Source of the DNA: a bacterium
Lineage (GTDB): Bacteria > SZUA-79 > Acidulodesulfobacterales > Acidulodesulfobacteraceae
Direction: 5' to 3'
Length of the DNA: 64,000 nucleotides
NCBI GenBank assembly: GCA_021789605.1
Contig: JAJYJI010000001.1
Location: 1-64,000 of the forward strand
The notes below the pieces were generated by a model. That model saw only the letters and a list, made by a program, of their open reading frames with translations. It had not been told where the DNA came from and ran no database searches. This document shows positions 7,896 to 15,767 of the stretch, one piece after another. Positions within the stretch are counted from its first letter, which is position 1, and each line of letters begins with the position of its first letter. The translations under genes and the position numbers were made by a program.

Positions 7896-8067
7896 TTTAA
7901 ATAATTTTTTATTAACCTAAATTATTATCTTGATAAAATCAAATACGGCAAAAGGGTTGCAATACGTTTGAAAACAAGATTCTAAATAGGGGTGCAATTC
8001 ATCCCCGACCTCGCGGACGGGGTCTTCTTGCAATTTTATGATAAATCGATAAATTAGAGATATAAAA

Positions 8068-8358
8068 ATGGAAACTGCGAAATTGTATTTTGAATGCGAG
8101 AATTGCGGGCAGCCGTTTGATATCGAAATAAACAGCGGCGATTTTAAATGCATTGAAGCCGGCGGCTCGCGGGCGGTTAGCGAGCAAATATATGAATTTA
8201 AAAGCGAATTTCATTGCTGCGGCAAAACCATCGAGCTCAGAATAGTTATACGGAAATATCCGGGAGGCGCGTATAAACGCCATGACGCATATCATAAAGG
8301 ACTTAGGAATTTAAGAACCGGCGATAATTTTATTAAAATTATAAATGAAGCGCGTTAA
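8068..8358 (+). CDS. Small hypothetical protein with a Cys pair
   Basis: The 96-aa protein begins METAKLYFECENCGQPFDIEI, with a CxxC knuckle, and has a second Cys cluster (FHCCGK) near residue 50, so it could bind one zinc. I do not recognise the family. The plus-strand frame is preferred over the antisense 98-aa ORF because it has a plausible ATG with GAG upstream and a balanced protein composition. It stands alone between uppP and sodB with gaps of over 130 nt on both sides, so neighbours do not suggest a role. Confidence 0.55.
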   Translation: METAKLYFECENCGQPFDIEINSGDFKCIEAGGSRAVSEQIYEFKSEFHCCGKTIELRIVIRKYPGGAYKRHDAYHKGLRNLRTGDNFIKIINEAR

Positions 8359-8412
8359 ATGAAAATGCGGAAAATAGAATCATAGTCAGGGTTTGATGGA
8401 ACGGAAAACGGC

Positions 8413-8440
8413 TTTACCCGCGGACAAATTGTGGTATAAT
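8413..8440 (+). promoter_or_regulatory. sodB promoter with extended -10
   Basis: TTTACC (8413-8418) is 16 nt before TATAAT (8435-8440), which is preceded by TGG, an extended -10. The gene starts 56 nt further on behind a strong AAGGAGG site (8484-8490). Confidence 0.6.
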
Positions 8441-8496
8441 TATTATAACGAAAGATAAAATAATATATTTAACTTTTAATTTCAAGGAGGATTGCA

Positions 8497-9078
8497 ATGG
8501 AGCATAAATTGCCGGATTTGCCTTACGCCATAGATGCGCTTCAGCCGCATATTTCGCGCGAAACCTTAGAATATCATCACGGAAAGCATCACCAGGCATA
8601 CGTCAACAATCTGAATAACCTTATTAAAGGCACGGAATTTCAAGAGCAAAAATTAGAAGACATTATTAAAAAATCGTCCGGGGGAATTTTTAACAACGCC
8701 GCCCAGATATGGAACCATACTTTTTATTGGAACTGCCTTTCGCCGAAAGGCGGGGGCAACCCTTCCGGCAATCTCGCAAAGGCGATTGAATCAAAGTTCG
8801 GGTCGTTCGACGATTTTAAAAAACAGTTCAGCCAGACCGCCGCTACCCTATTTGGCTCCGGCTGGGCATGGCTCGTAAAAAATAACGACGGGTCTATCGA
8901 ACTTATGCAGACTGGCAACGCAGGCACTCCGATGACTTCCGGCAAGACCGCGATTTTCACCTGCGACGTATGGGAACATGCCTATTATATCGATTACCGC
9001 AATGCAAGGCCTGCTTACATAGAGCATTTCTGGAATTTGGCGAACTGGGAGTTTGCCGCCGCGAATTTCGGGGCGTGA
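8497..9078 (+). CDS. sodB: Iron superoxide dismutase
   Basis: The 193-aa protein is a complete Fe/Mn superoxide dismutase. Metal ligands are visible: His27 in [12 protein letters not shown], His74 in [11 protein letters not shown], and the Asp and His of [12 protein letters not shown]. The Gln of AAQ (residue 70) and the [11 protein letters not shown] form favour the iron type over manganese. The cytoplasmic enzyme converts superoxide to oxygen and peroxide, showing exposure to oxygen in this organism. It has its own promoter, a very strong ribosome site and an intrinsic terminator, so it is a single-gene unit likely expressed at high level. Confidence 0.95.
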   Translation: MEHKLPDLPYAIDALQPHISRETLEYHHGKHHQAYVNNLNNLIKGTEFQEQKLEDIIKKSSGGIFNNAAQIWNHTFYWNCLSPKGGGNPSGNLAKAIESKFGSFDDFKKQFSQTAATLFGSGWAWLVKNNDGSIELMQTGNAGTPMTSGKTAIFTCDVWEHAYYIDYRNARPAYIEHFWNLANWEFAAANFGA

Positions 9079-9136
9079 TTAACCGTTTATTTATGACAAA
9101 AGAATGAAAAAACCGTAAAAAAACAATTTATTAAAA

Positions 9137-9170
9137 GAGCGTCTTATTTGCGGATAAGGCGCTTTTTTTT
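9137..9170 (+). terminator. Intrinsic terminator of sodB
   Basis: AGCGTCTTAT and ATAAGGCGCT form a 10-bp stem (one G-U pair) around a TTGCGG loop, followed by a run of T from 9162. It ends the sodB unit and separates it from the methyltransferase gene. Confidence 0.85.
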
Positions 9171-9216
9171 TAATTAATTTATCGCAATACTAAAAATATT
9201 CAGGAGCGGCGCAAAA

Positions 9217-9909
9217 ATGTCCGAAAAAATTAACGATATCTTTTCTTCGATAGCTTACGTTTACGATTTTATGGGGCATTTTTTTACCCTGGGGATTGAC
9301 GGGATATGGCGTAAAATGGCCGCGGAAGAAGCCATAGCCGATAATAACGCATACAGGATTCTCGATATTGCGACCGGTACGGGTTCAATCGCGATTGACA
9401 TTTCGATAAAAGCAAAGAGGGCAAAAAAACGGGTAGAGATTATAGCCGTCGATTTTAATCCCGATATGCTTAAAATTGCCGAAAATAAAATAAAAAAGAA
9501 AAAAATTAATAATATTTCATTCAAAACGGAAGACGCGATGAATCTCGACGAACCGGGCTGCGCATACGACGTAGTCACCGCGGGGTTTTTGCTTAGAAAC
9601 ATCGACGACGCCGAAATATTTGCCGAAGAAGTTAAAAGGATTTTAAAAAAGAACGGAAAGTTTATATTGCTGGAGATGGGCAAACCGCAGGACGGTCTTT
9701 TGGCGGCGTTTTTTAAATTATATTTTTTGTTCATAAGGCTCATAGGTTCGCTGATTAATAAAAATGCTTACCGCTGGCTGACTTACAGCATACTGTCCTT
9801 CGACAGGAATAAAATGGTGGATATATTATCAGGTAAAGGATTTAAAGATTTAAAAATTAAAAATCTGCCTTTACATATAGGTTTTTTAATAACGGGCGTA
9901 AAAGAGTAA
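9217..9909 (+). CDS. UbiE/MenG-like quinone C-methyltransferase
   Basis: The 230-aa protein has the class I SAM-methyltransferase core: ILDIATGTGSIAI near residue 48, AVDFNPDMLKIAE near 80, and the UbiE-specific YDVVTAGFLLRNIDD near 118. Family members methylate demethylmenaquinone (or the ubiquinone precursor) in the last steps of quinone synthesis. With the polyprenyl synthase at 53808 and the cytochrome c, it supports a menaquinone-type respiratory chain. The C-terminal half (FKLYFLFIRLIGSLINKNAYRWL) is more divergent than in E. coli UbiE, so a related lipid or archaeal-like quinone substrate cannot be excluded. Confidence 0.8.
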   Translation: MSEKINDIFSSIAYVYDFMGHFFTLGIDGIWRKMAAEEAIADNNAYRILDIATGTGSIAIDISIKAKRAKKRVEIIAVDFNPDMLKIAENKIKKKKINNISFKTEDAMNLDEPGCAYDVVTAGFLLRNIDDAEIFAEEVKRILKKNGKFILLEMGKPQDGLLAAFFKLYFLFIRLIGSLINKNAYRWLTYSILSFDRNKMVDILSGKGFKDLKIKNLPLHIGFLITGVKE

Positions 9910-9943
9910 AAAGGCAAAATATATAAACATCCCGGCTAAATTA

Positions 9944-10163
9944 CCCGAAATTGCCGTTAGAAATCCGTAAAACCGCTTAAATATATTAATATAATTATAG
10001 GCAGGCGCGTGATGAGCAGCTTAGCCGCGCTTCGTTCGACGCCTGCGCCGTATTTCCGGCCGCGTTTATCGAGGCATATTTTTGACGCGGGCAAAAGATG
10101 CGGATATAAGCATGCCGTTTATGAGCCCATGCGGAAAGGGAATTTTCTGCCTGCAATTTCGGG
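9944..10163. mobile_element. 220-bp MITE-like element with TIRs and AATTA target duplication
   Basis: The left end CCCGAAATTGCCGTTAGAAA and the reverse complement of the right end, CCCGAAATTGCAGGCAGAAA, agree at 16 of 20 positions. AATTA flanks both sides directly (9939-9943 and 10164-10168), the mark of transposition. The inside is GC-rich compared with its surroundings and has no credible gene. The ends match the family at 43122-43191. The remainder of the 485-bp gap before tolC holds the promoter at 10186. Confidence 0.7.
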
Positions 10164-10185
10164 AATTAAAAAAATTAAAAAAATA

Positions 10186-10214
10186 TTGACTTATGACTTT
10201 TAAGTCATTATAAT
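10186..10214 (+). promoter_or_regulatory. Promoter with a perfect dyad operator in its spacer, upstream of tolC-emrA
   Basis: TTGACT (10186-10191), 17 nt, TATAAT (10209-10214). The spacer is almost entirely the inverted repeat ATGACTT-TT-AAGTCAT, so a dimeric repressor bound there would block RNA polymerase. The first downstream gene is the TolC protein at 10395, giving a leader of about 175 nt. MarR/TetR-type regulation is likely, but no such regulator gene lies nearby. Confidence 0.65.
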
Positions 10215-10394
10215 AAAAAAAGGATGCGGAATATTTTATTTTATACGTAAATTTTAGCCCGTATATATAAAATAAATATAAAATAAATAAGCGGAAAATA
10301 ATAACGGCGCTTAACTTAACGGAAACCGAAGCCGAACTTTGCCCGTATTCAAATTAAATTAAACTAAATTTTTTAGCGTAAAAGAAATTATTAA

Positions 10395-11819
10395 ATGCAA
10401 ACGAAATATAAAAAATATATAAAGTTCATGAGAAATAAAATATGCTGTCTTAACATGCCCTTTTTAATTTTCGCTTTATCTTTAGCATGCTCTTTATATT
10501 TTATGAATTTCGGCGTAAAATATGCTTGCGCATTTTATCCAAAACCCGCCAAAAGGGTCATTACTTTAAATGAGGCGTATAATCTTGCGGCACGCCATAA
10601 CGGCGGCATAAAAGCCGCAAAGGAAAGTTATTACCGCTCCACCCTTTTAAAGTGGTCGGCCGCGGGCATGCTTTTGCCGTATGCCGCTCTTAACTACACC
10701 GACCAGAGAATGCATGTTAATTCCGCGCCCGCTCCGGCGTCAGAATCCGGCATGATGAGCAGTATTTTTTTATTCTTTTTCCCAAACTATGAATACAGCT
10801 TTACTATAAAACAGCCTCTGCTCGATATAGGCGCTTTTCCGGCTTATGCCGCGGCGCAAAATACTATAAAATCGACCAAAATGTATCTGAATAACGTTTC
10901 CGCTTCGACCCTTTTTAACGTTGCGGCCGATTATTACACCGTTTTAAACGATTTGAGTTTAATTAAGGCGGATTCCAAAACTTTTAACGAAGCAAAATCG
11001 CATCTCGAACTTACCAAGGCAAAATTACGGGCCGGACTTGCCATTATTACCGACCTTCTTCAGGCAAAATCGCAGTTTTATTCCGCAAAACAAGAACTTA
11101 TAAGTTCAAAAAATTCGTTAAAAGCCGCAAAAGCCAATCTCGCGTCGCTTCTTGGGATAAGCGGCCGTTTCGGCGTGGCCAATCCCCCTGAACCCGCTAT
11201 TGAAAAAACTTCGTTAAAAAAATACATAATGCTTGCCTATAAAAATAATCCCGGCTTAAAATCGTTGAAGTTTGCCCAAAAATCCGCAAACGACGAAACG
11301 CTTTATTATGAATCCCAATATATTCCAAAAATTGACTTTACGGCTTCCTACAATGCTCTTTCAAACGCCCATTTTATACCGCAGGGTTCTACCAATTACT
11401 GGACGGCGGGAGCTACGCTGACCATGCCTTTGTTTCAGGGAGCGGCGAGGTTCATATCTATAGAGAAAGCGCGTTCGGAAGCAAACCAGTCTATGTACGG
11501 CATAGTTCAGGCTAAGCGCGATTTGAAAGCGCAGGTAATATCGGAATTTTATAACGTCCGCAGTTTGAAATACCAGACGGGCGCCCTTCAACACGAAGAA
11601 AAATTTGCGTCTAAAAATTATATGCTTGTCGAAGAGGAATTTAAGGCGGGAGTCGCGACAAGCGTTGACGTGGTAACCGCGCTCGCGGAATTGACGAAAG
11701 CAAGGCACAATCTCTTATCGGCAAAATTAAGCTATTACGAATCCGTTTTAAATTTGCAAAGGCTTATCGGCTTATTTAAGAGAAAACTTATAAGATTGAA
11801 CGCGGACAGGCTTAATTGA
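10395..11819 (+). CDS. TolC-family outer-membrane efflux protein
   Basis: The 474-aa protein has an N-terminal hydrophobic signal (PFLIFALSLACSLYFMNFG), then two outer-membrane-factor repeats with long helices (VITLNEAYNLAARHNGG ... and TLTMPLFQGAARFISIEKAR). Such proteins form trimeric channels through the outer membrane and periplasm. It is followed after 53 nt by an EmrA-like adaptor, so the two form a unit exporting small molecules. No inner-membrane pump is in the same unit; the DHA2 pump at the left window edge is a candidate partner. Several signal-region methionines make the exact start uncertain. Confidence 0.85.
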   Translation: MQTKYKKYIKFMRNKICCLNMPFLIFALSLACSLYFMNFGVKYACAFYPKPAKRVITLNEAYNLAARHNGGIKAAKESYYRSTLLKWSAAGMLLPYAALNYTDQRMHVNSAPAPASESGMMSSIFLFFFPNYEYSFTIKQPLLDIGAFPAYAAAQNTIKSTKMYLNNVSASTLFNVAADYYTVLNDLSLIKADSKTFNEAKSHLELTKAKLRAGLAIITDLLQAKSQFYSAKQELISSKNSLKAAKANLASLLGISGRFGVANPPEPAIEKTSLKKYIMLAYKNNPGLKSLKFAQKSANDETLYYESQYIPKIDFTASYNALSNAHFIPQGSTNYWTAGATLTMPLFQGAARFISIEKARSEANQSMYGIVQAKRDLKAQVISEFYNVRSLKYQTGALQHEEKFASKNYMLVEEEFKAGVATSVDVVTALAELTKARHNLLSAKLSYYESVLNLQRLIGLFKRKLIRLNADRLN

Positions 11820-11872
11820 ACCTAAAACGTTTTATAATATATATTTATAATAAATTAACATGGTGGCGTTAA

Positions 11873-13030
11873 ATGAACGGAGATAACGAAAAAACAGGCG
11901 GAAGCAAAGATAGCGGCTCATTTGCCGGAGGAACTAAGTTTAATAAAAAAAATATTATTACCGCCTCCATTATACTATTGCTCGCAATAATAGGGGGCGT
12001 ATTTGTTCTAAGGTGGTATATTTTCGGACTTACCCATGTATCTACCGAAGACGCCGAGATTGACGGGCACATAGTATCGGTAAGCACGATGGTTCCGGGA
12101 AATATCACGGCGTTATACGTCCGCAAGAACGAATACGTCAAGAAAGGCATGCTGATTGCCCGCATAGACGATTCCACTTACCGTCCCGCTATGCTTCAGG
12201 CAAAAGCTAATTACGAGCTTGCAAAAGCAAGGCTGTTCAGCGCCGGCGGGAATATAGGCAGGTATATCGGAACAAATTTTAACTCTTATTATCTCGCAAA
12301 ACTTTCTTACAGAACCGCCCTGGCCGATTTGCACAAAGCAAAACTTTCATATGAACTTAACAAAAGAAACTATAGCCGCGATTTATTGCTGTTAAAAAAG
12401 GAATTTATCACGAAACAGCAGTTCGATGCGGTGCATACCGCATATTTGGTATCAAAACAGGCTTATCTCGCGGCGCTGTCGTCCGTCGGAACCGCCAGAA
12501 GAAATTACTTTCAATCCAATTACATGAAAAATAACGTCGCCGCCAATACCATAACGACCCTTAAGCCCCTCGAAGCAGACGTTAAAATTGCCAAAGCGGC
12601 ATACAAGGTCGCTTTGGCCAATTACAAAAATACTTTTATATATTCTCCTATAAACGGCGTCGTAACCGAAAAAATGTCCTATACCGGAGAATATGTTACG
12701 CCCGGCACCCCCATAATTATGGAAAACAATTCCATCAGGGTCTGGGTAACGGCAAACGTCAAAGAAAGCGTTATAGGAAACATTAGAAAGGGAGAGCCGG
12801 TAAAAATAAGCGTCGATTCCTTTCCGGGGAAAGATTTCGACGGCGTAGTAAAATTCGTCGGCTCGGTCAGCACTTCTAAGTTCGCGTTAATCCCCACAAA
12901 CAATCCTTCGGGGACTTTTACGAAAGTAACGCACAGGCTTCCCGTAAGGATTAAAGTATTAAACGACCCGAAACACATTTTAAAACCGGGAATGATGGTC
13001 GAGGTAACGATAAATACCGCTGAAAAATAA
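11873..13030 (+). CDS. EmrA/HlyD-type membrane fusion protein
   Basis: The 385-aa protein has one N-terminal helix (IITASIILLLAIIGGVFVLRW), the lipoyl half HVSTEDAEIDGHIVSVSTMVPGNI, a long coiled-coil hairpin (about residues 100-230, rich in Lys/Ala/Tyr), the second lipoyl half FIYSPINGVVTEKMSYTGEYVTPG and a beta-barrel domain ending LKPGMMVEVTINT. STEDAEIDG is characteristic of the EmrA subfamily that partners DHA2 pumps. It bridges an inner-membrane exporter to TolC. It is co-directional with the TolC gene 53 nt upstream, probably under the promoter at 10186. Confidence 0.87.
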   Translation: MNGDNEKTGGSKDSGSFAGGTKFNKKNIITASIILLLAIIGGVFVLRWYIFGLTHVSTEDAEIDGHIVSVSTMVPGNITALYVRKNEYVKKGMLIARIDDSTYRPAMLQAKANYELAKARLFSAGGNIGRYIGTNFNSYYLAKLSYRTALADLHKAKLSYELNKRNYSRDLLLLKKEFITKQQFDAVHTAYLVSKQAYLAALSSVGTARRNYFQSNYMKNNVAANTITTLKPLEADVKIAKAAYKVALANYKNTFIYSPINGVVTEKMSYTGEYVTPGTPIIMENNSIRVWVTANVKESVIGNIRKGEPVKISVDSFPGKDFDGVVKFVGSVSTSKFALIPTNNPSGTFTKVTHRLPVRIKVLNDPKHILKPGMMVEVTINTAEK

Positions 13031-13188
13031 ACCGAAAAATAAAGATAATTTTAGATTATTATACTTATATGCGGCGGTAAATATAAAATTAAAATAATAT
13101 ACGGGAAGCCAAAATACGCCAAATTTTTAAAATTAATTAATTTAATTAACCTGTCGATAGATTATTTATAACATAGAGGTTGTAAAAA

Positions 13189-13590
13189 ATGAATTTTAAA
13201 ATTAATTATAAAAAATTTTTATTCGTTACTATTTTGACGGCGGCCGCCGTCATATTTTCAGGACTCCGCATAGCGCTGCCAAAAGCCGCATACGCATACG
13301 GGAACGGCGGCGGAAGATATCTTTTTAATTACTATAATTGCTTGGATTGCCATATGATAAAGGGAATAGGAGGCACATTAGGCCCCGCGCTGTCTAATTA
13401 CGGCAGTAAAAACAAAAGCTACGGCTGGACGGCGGCGCAGATAAAAAATCCGCAGTCCCATTATAAAAAACCGGGTTCTAAAATCGTCGTGAACGGTAAA
13501 ACTTATTATGCGGTAATGCCTTCTTATAATTATATCCCGTCCGCGGATTTAGAAAAGATAATATCTTATTTAAACTCTTTAAAAAAATAA
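13189..13590 (+). CDS. Small periplasmic c-type cytochrome (class I)
   Basis: The 133-aa protein has a signal peptide (FLFVTILTAAAVIFSGLRIAL ... AYA), a single heme motif NCLDCH near residue 47 and a distal Met in the AVMPSYNYI stretch, which is the Met-His ligation of soluble cytochrome c. GTLGPALSNYG after the heme site matches c-type mono-heme carriers. It should transfer electrons in the periplasm. It stands alone, convergent with mscS downstream, so the partner enzyme cannot be inferred. The TAGAGGTTG stretch before the ATG is a modest ribosome site. Confidence 0.85.
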   Translation: MNFKINYKKFLFVTILTAAAVIFSGLRIALPKAAYAYGNGGGRYLFNYYNCLDCHMIKGIGGTLGPALSNYGSKNKSYGWTAAQIKNPQSHYKKPGSKIVVNGKTYYAVMPSYNYIPSADLEKIISYLNSLKK

Positions 13591-13607
13591 CGGTAAAACG
13601 CAAAATT

Positions 13608-14498
13608 TTATAAATCTCCGCCGCCGGGGTCGGTATTGCCGCCGTTATCGTTTCCGCCGTTTTCTATGCTGAGCCCGTTTTTAAACAAAATGTTCGTCCA
13701 CGGATAAGTTAAATCTATATCGTATTCCTCAAACTTTTTTGCAATTTCGAAATTGATGTCGCTTATTATAAAATGCCTTCTTATGGGCGACGATATCCAT
13801 ACTATAAGTTCGAGGTTGAAAGACGAAGCCCCTATATTGACAAACCAGACGGACGGTTCCGGTTTCTTTAAAACCTCTGGATTTTCTTCCGCTATCTCTA
13901 AAAGAACCTTTTTTGCAAGGTCTAATTTAGAAGCGGTTTCCTCGATGCCTAACGGTATATGCAGCCTTATTTTAGGGTCCCTGTGCGACCAGTTTATGAC
14001 GTTTGACGTTATAAAATTAGAATTCGGAACTATTATGGAAATATTGTCCCTCGTCGTAATCGTGGTGCTTCTTGCCCTTATATCCGTAACTATTCCGTCG
14101 TAACCGGAAACGTCGACGTATTCGCCTTCTTTTATAGGTTTTTCGAACAGTATAATAATTCCGGAAATAAAGTTGCTGATAATATTCTGCATTCCGAAAC
14201 CTATTCCTAGGCCTATCACGCCTGCCAAAAATGCGAGAGAACTTAAGTTGATTCCCAGAACCTGAAAAGCTATGAAAAAGCCTATTATTAAAATAATATA
14301 TTTGATAAACCTCGTTACCGTTTTTATAAACGCTTTGTTTAAAGTTTTATTTTTTTTGAATTCCCTTTTAATTATAAAAGCGAATAAATATGCAAATAAA
14401 TAAGCGCCCAGAATAATCAGAATGGACGTAACTATAGATGACAGCCTTATCTTGTTTCCTCCTATCGTATATATTTTGTCCGTTAAAAATTGAAACAC
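13608..14498 (-). CDS. mscS: Small-conductance mechanosensitive channel (MscS family)
   Basis: The 296-aa protein has three N-terminal helices, with the pore-lining third helix FLAGVIGLGIGFGMQNIISNFISGI near residue 95, then the beta domain EKPIKEGEYVDVSGYDGIVTDI and the mixed domain with PNSNFITSNVINWS. MscS-type channels open on membrane tension to release solutes during osmotic downshock. The C-terminus ends in an unusual Asn/Gly tail (GGNDNGGNTDPGGGDL) that is probably unstructured. Length matches E. coli MscS. The gene is convergent with the cytochrome gene. Confidence 0.9.
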   Translation of the reverse strand: MFQFLTDKIYTIGGNKIRLSSIVTSILIILGAYLFAYLFAFIIKREFKKNKTLNKAFIKTVTRFIKYIILIIGFFIAFQVLGINLSSLAFLAGVIGLGIGFGMQNIISNFISGIIILFEKPIKEGEYVDVSGYDGIVTDIRARSTTITTRDNISIIVPNSNFITSNVINWSHRDPKIRLHIPLGIEETASKLDLAKKVLLEIAEENPEVLKKPEPSVWFVNIGASSFNLELIVWISSPIRRHFIISDINFEIAKKFEEYDIDLTYPWTNILFKNGLSIENGGNDNGGNTDPGGGDL

Positions 14499-14605
14499 AG
14501 CCGTCTCCGTTTATTTTTTCGTTACGTTTTTATTATAATATATTATAATGTATAAATATAAAATAAAAATAGCTTAAATATAAAATAAAATTATAAAAAT
14601 ACTAA

Positions 14606-15685
14606 GTGATAAAAAGAAGACATACTCGCGCAATTAAAGTCGGCAGCGTTACCATAGGCTCGGACGCGCCCGTCAGCGTTCAGTCGATGACGAACACGAT
14701 TACCGAAGACGCGGTTTCCACGATAAAGCAGATAAAAGAATTGGAAAGCTACGGCTGCGAAATAGTCAGGGTAGCCGTAAATACCGAAGAAGCCGCAAAA
14801 TCTTTAAAAGTTATAGTAAAAGGGGTGGAGGCGCCTTTGATAGCCGATATCCATTTTGACCACAGGCTTGCCTTGGCTTCGATAGATGCCGGAGTTAAAT
14901 GTTTAAGGATTAATCCCGGAAATATAGGGGGGAAGGAAAAAGTAAAAGAAGTCGTAAGCGCTTGCAGGGATAAGGGGATACCTATAAGGATTGGGGTAAA
15001 TTCGGGTTCGCTCGAAAAAGGAGTTTTAGATAAAAACAGCGGGGATTTTGCTTTAGCGATGGTCGAAAGCGCCCTTAAGCATGTTAAGCTTTTAGAAAAC
15101 GAATCTTTTTACGATATTAAAATATCCCTGAAGTCCGCCGACGTTCTTTCAACCGTTAGGGGATACGGGCTTTTGGCGGAAAAAAGCGATTATCCGTTCC
15201 ATATAGGCATTACCGAGGCGGGAACGGTTTTTTCAGGGGCCGTAAAATCCGGAGTAGGGCTGGGGATTTTGCTTTATAACGGCATAGGCGATACGCTGAG
15301 GGTTTCTTTAAGCGGCGACCCCGTAATGGAAGTTATAGCAGGGCGCCATATTTTAAGGGTTCTGGGATTAAGGCGCGGCGGAGTCCAGTTAATATCCTGT
15401 CCCACCTGCGGGCGCGCGGAGATAGATATTGCGTCTATCGCGAGGGATTTTGAAAAAGTTTCGGCTAAAATCAAGTCCGACATAAAAGTAGCCATAATGG
15501 GATGCGTCGTGAACGGTCCCGGAGAAGCAATGCACGCGGACGTCGGCCTCGCCGGCGGAAAAGAAAAGTCCGTTTTGTTCTCTAGGGGAAAGATGATAGG
15601 AAAATACGGCAATAACGAAATATTGGCCGCGCTGGTAAAAGAGGTGGAGAGCCTTACGGGAGAAAAGACGGCGTCCGATTCCTAA
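14606..15685 (+). CDS. ispG: 4-hydroxy-3-methylbut-2-enyl-diphosphate synthase
   Basis: The 359-aa protein is IspG (GcpE): RRHTRAIKVGSVTIGSDAPVSVQSMTNT at the start, the TIM-barrel core, and the Fe4S4 ligand Cys in ISCPTCGRAEIDI and MGCVVNGPGEA with the catalytic Glu. It performs the penultimate step of the MEP isoprenoid pathway, feeding quinone and undecaprenyl synthesis. The start is GTG at 14606. It lies 82 nt before proS on the same strand, an order I also remember from Geobacter-like genomes. Length is normal for the short bacterial form. Confidence 0.95.
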   Translation: MIKRRHTRAIKVGSVTIGSDAPVSVQSMTNTITEDAVSTIKQIKELESYGCEIVRVAVNTEEAAKSLKVIVKGVEAPLIADIHFDHRLALASIDAGVKCLRINPGNIGGKEKVKEVVSACRDKGIPIRIGVNSGSLEKGVLDKNSGDFALAMVESALKHVKLLENESFYDIKISLKSADVLSTVRGYGLLAEKSDYPFHIGITEAGTVFSGAVKSGVGLGILLYNGIGDTLRVSLSGDPVMEVIAGRHILRVLGLRRGGVQLISCPTCGRAEIDIASIARDFEKVSAKIKSDIKVAIMGCVVNGPGEAMHADVGLAGGKEKSVLFSRGKMIGKYGNNEILAALVKEVESLTGEKTASDS

Positions 15686-15767
15686 TTATAATTTATTTTG
15701 CAATATTTATCAGGGAATTAATTTAAAAAATATTTACGGTTTAAAATCTAAAATTACAGGAGCCAGC

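Noticed and set aside
7999-8295. 98-aa minus-strand ORF opposite the Cys-pair protein
   Set aside because: Poor start context and an antisense-like composition; the plus-strand frame has the better ribosome site and Cys motifs.
10009-10203. 64-aa plus-strand ORF
   Set aside because: It starts inside the 220-bp mobile element, crosses its right end and the AATTA duplication and ends in the tolC promoter spacer; the peptide is Arg-rich and unlike a protein.
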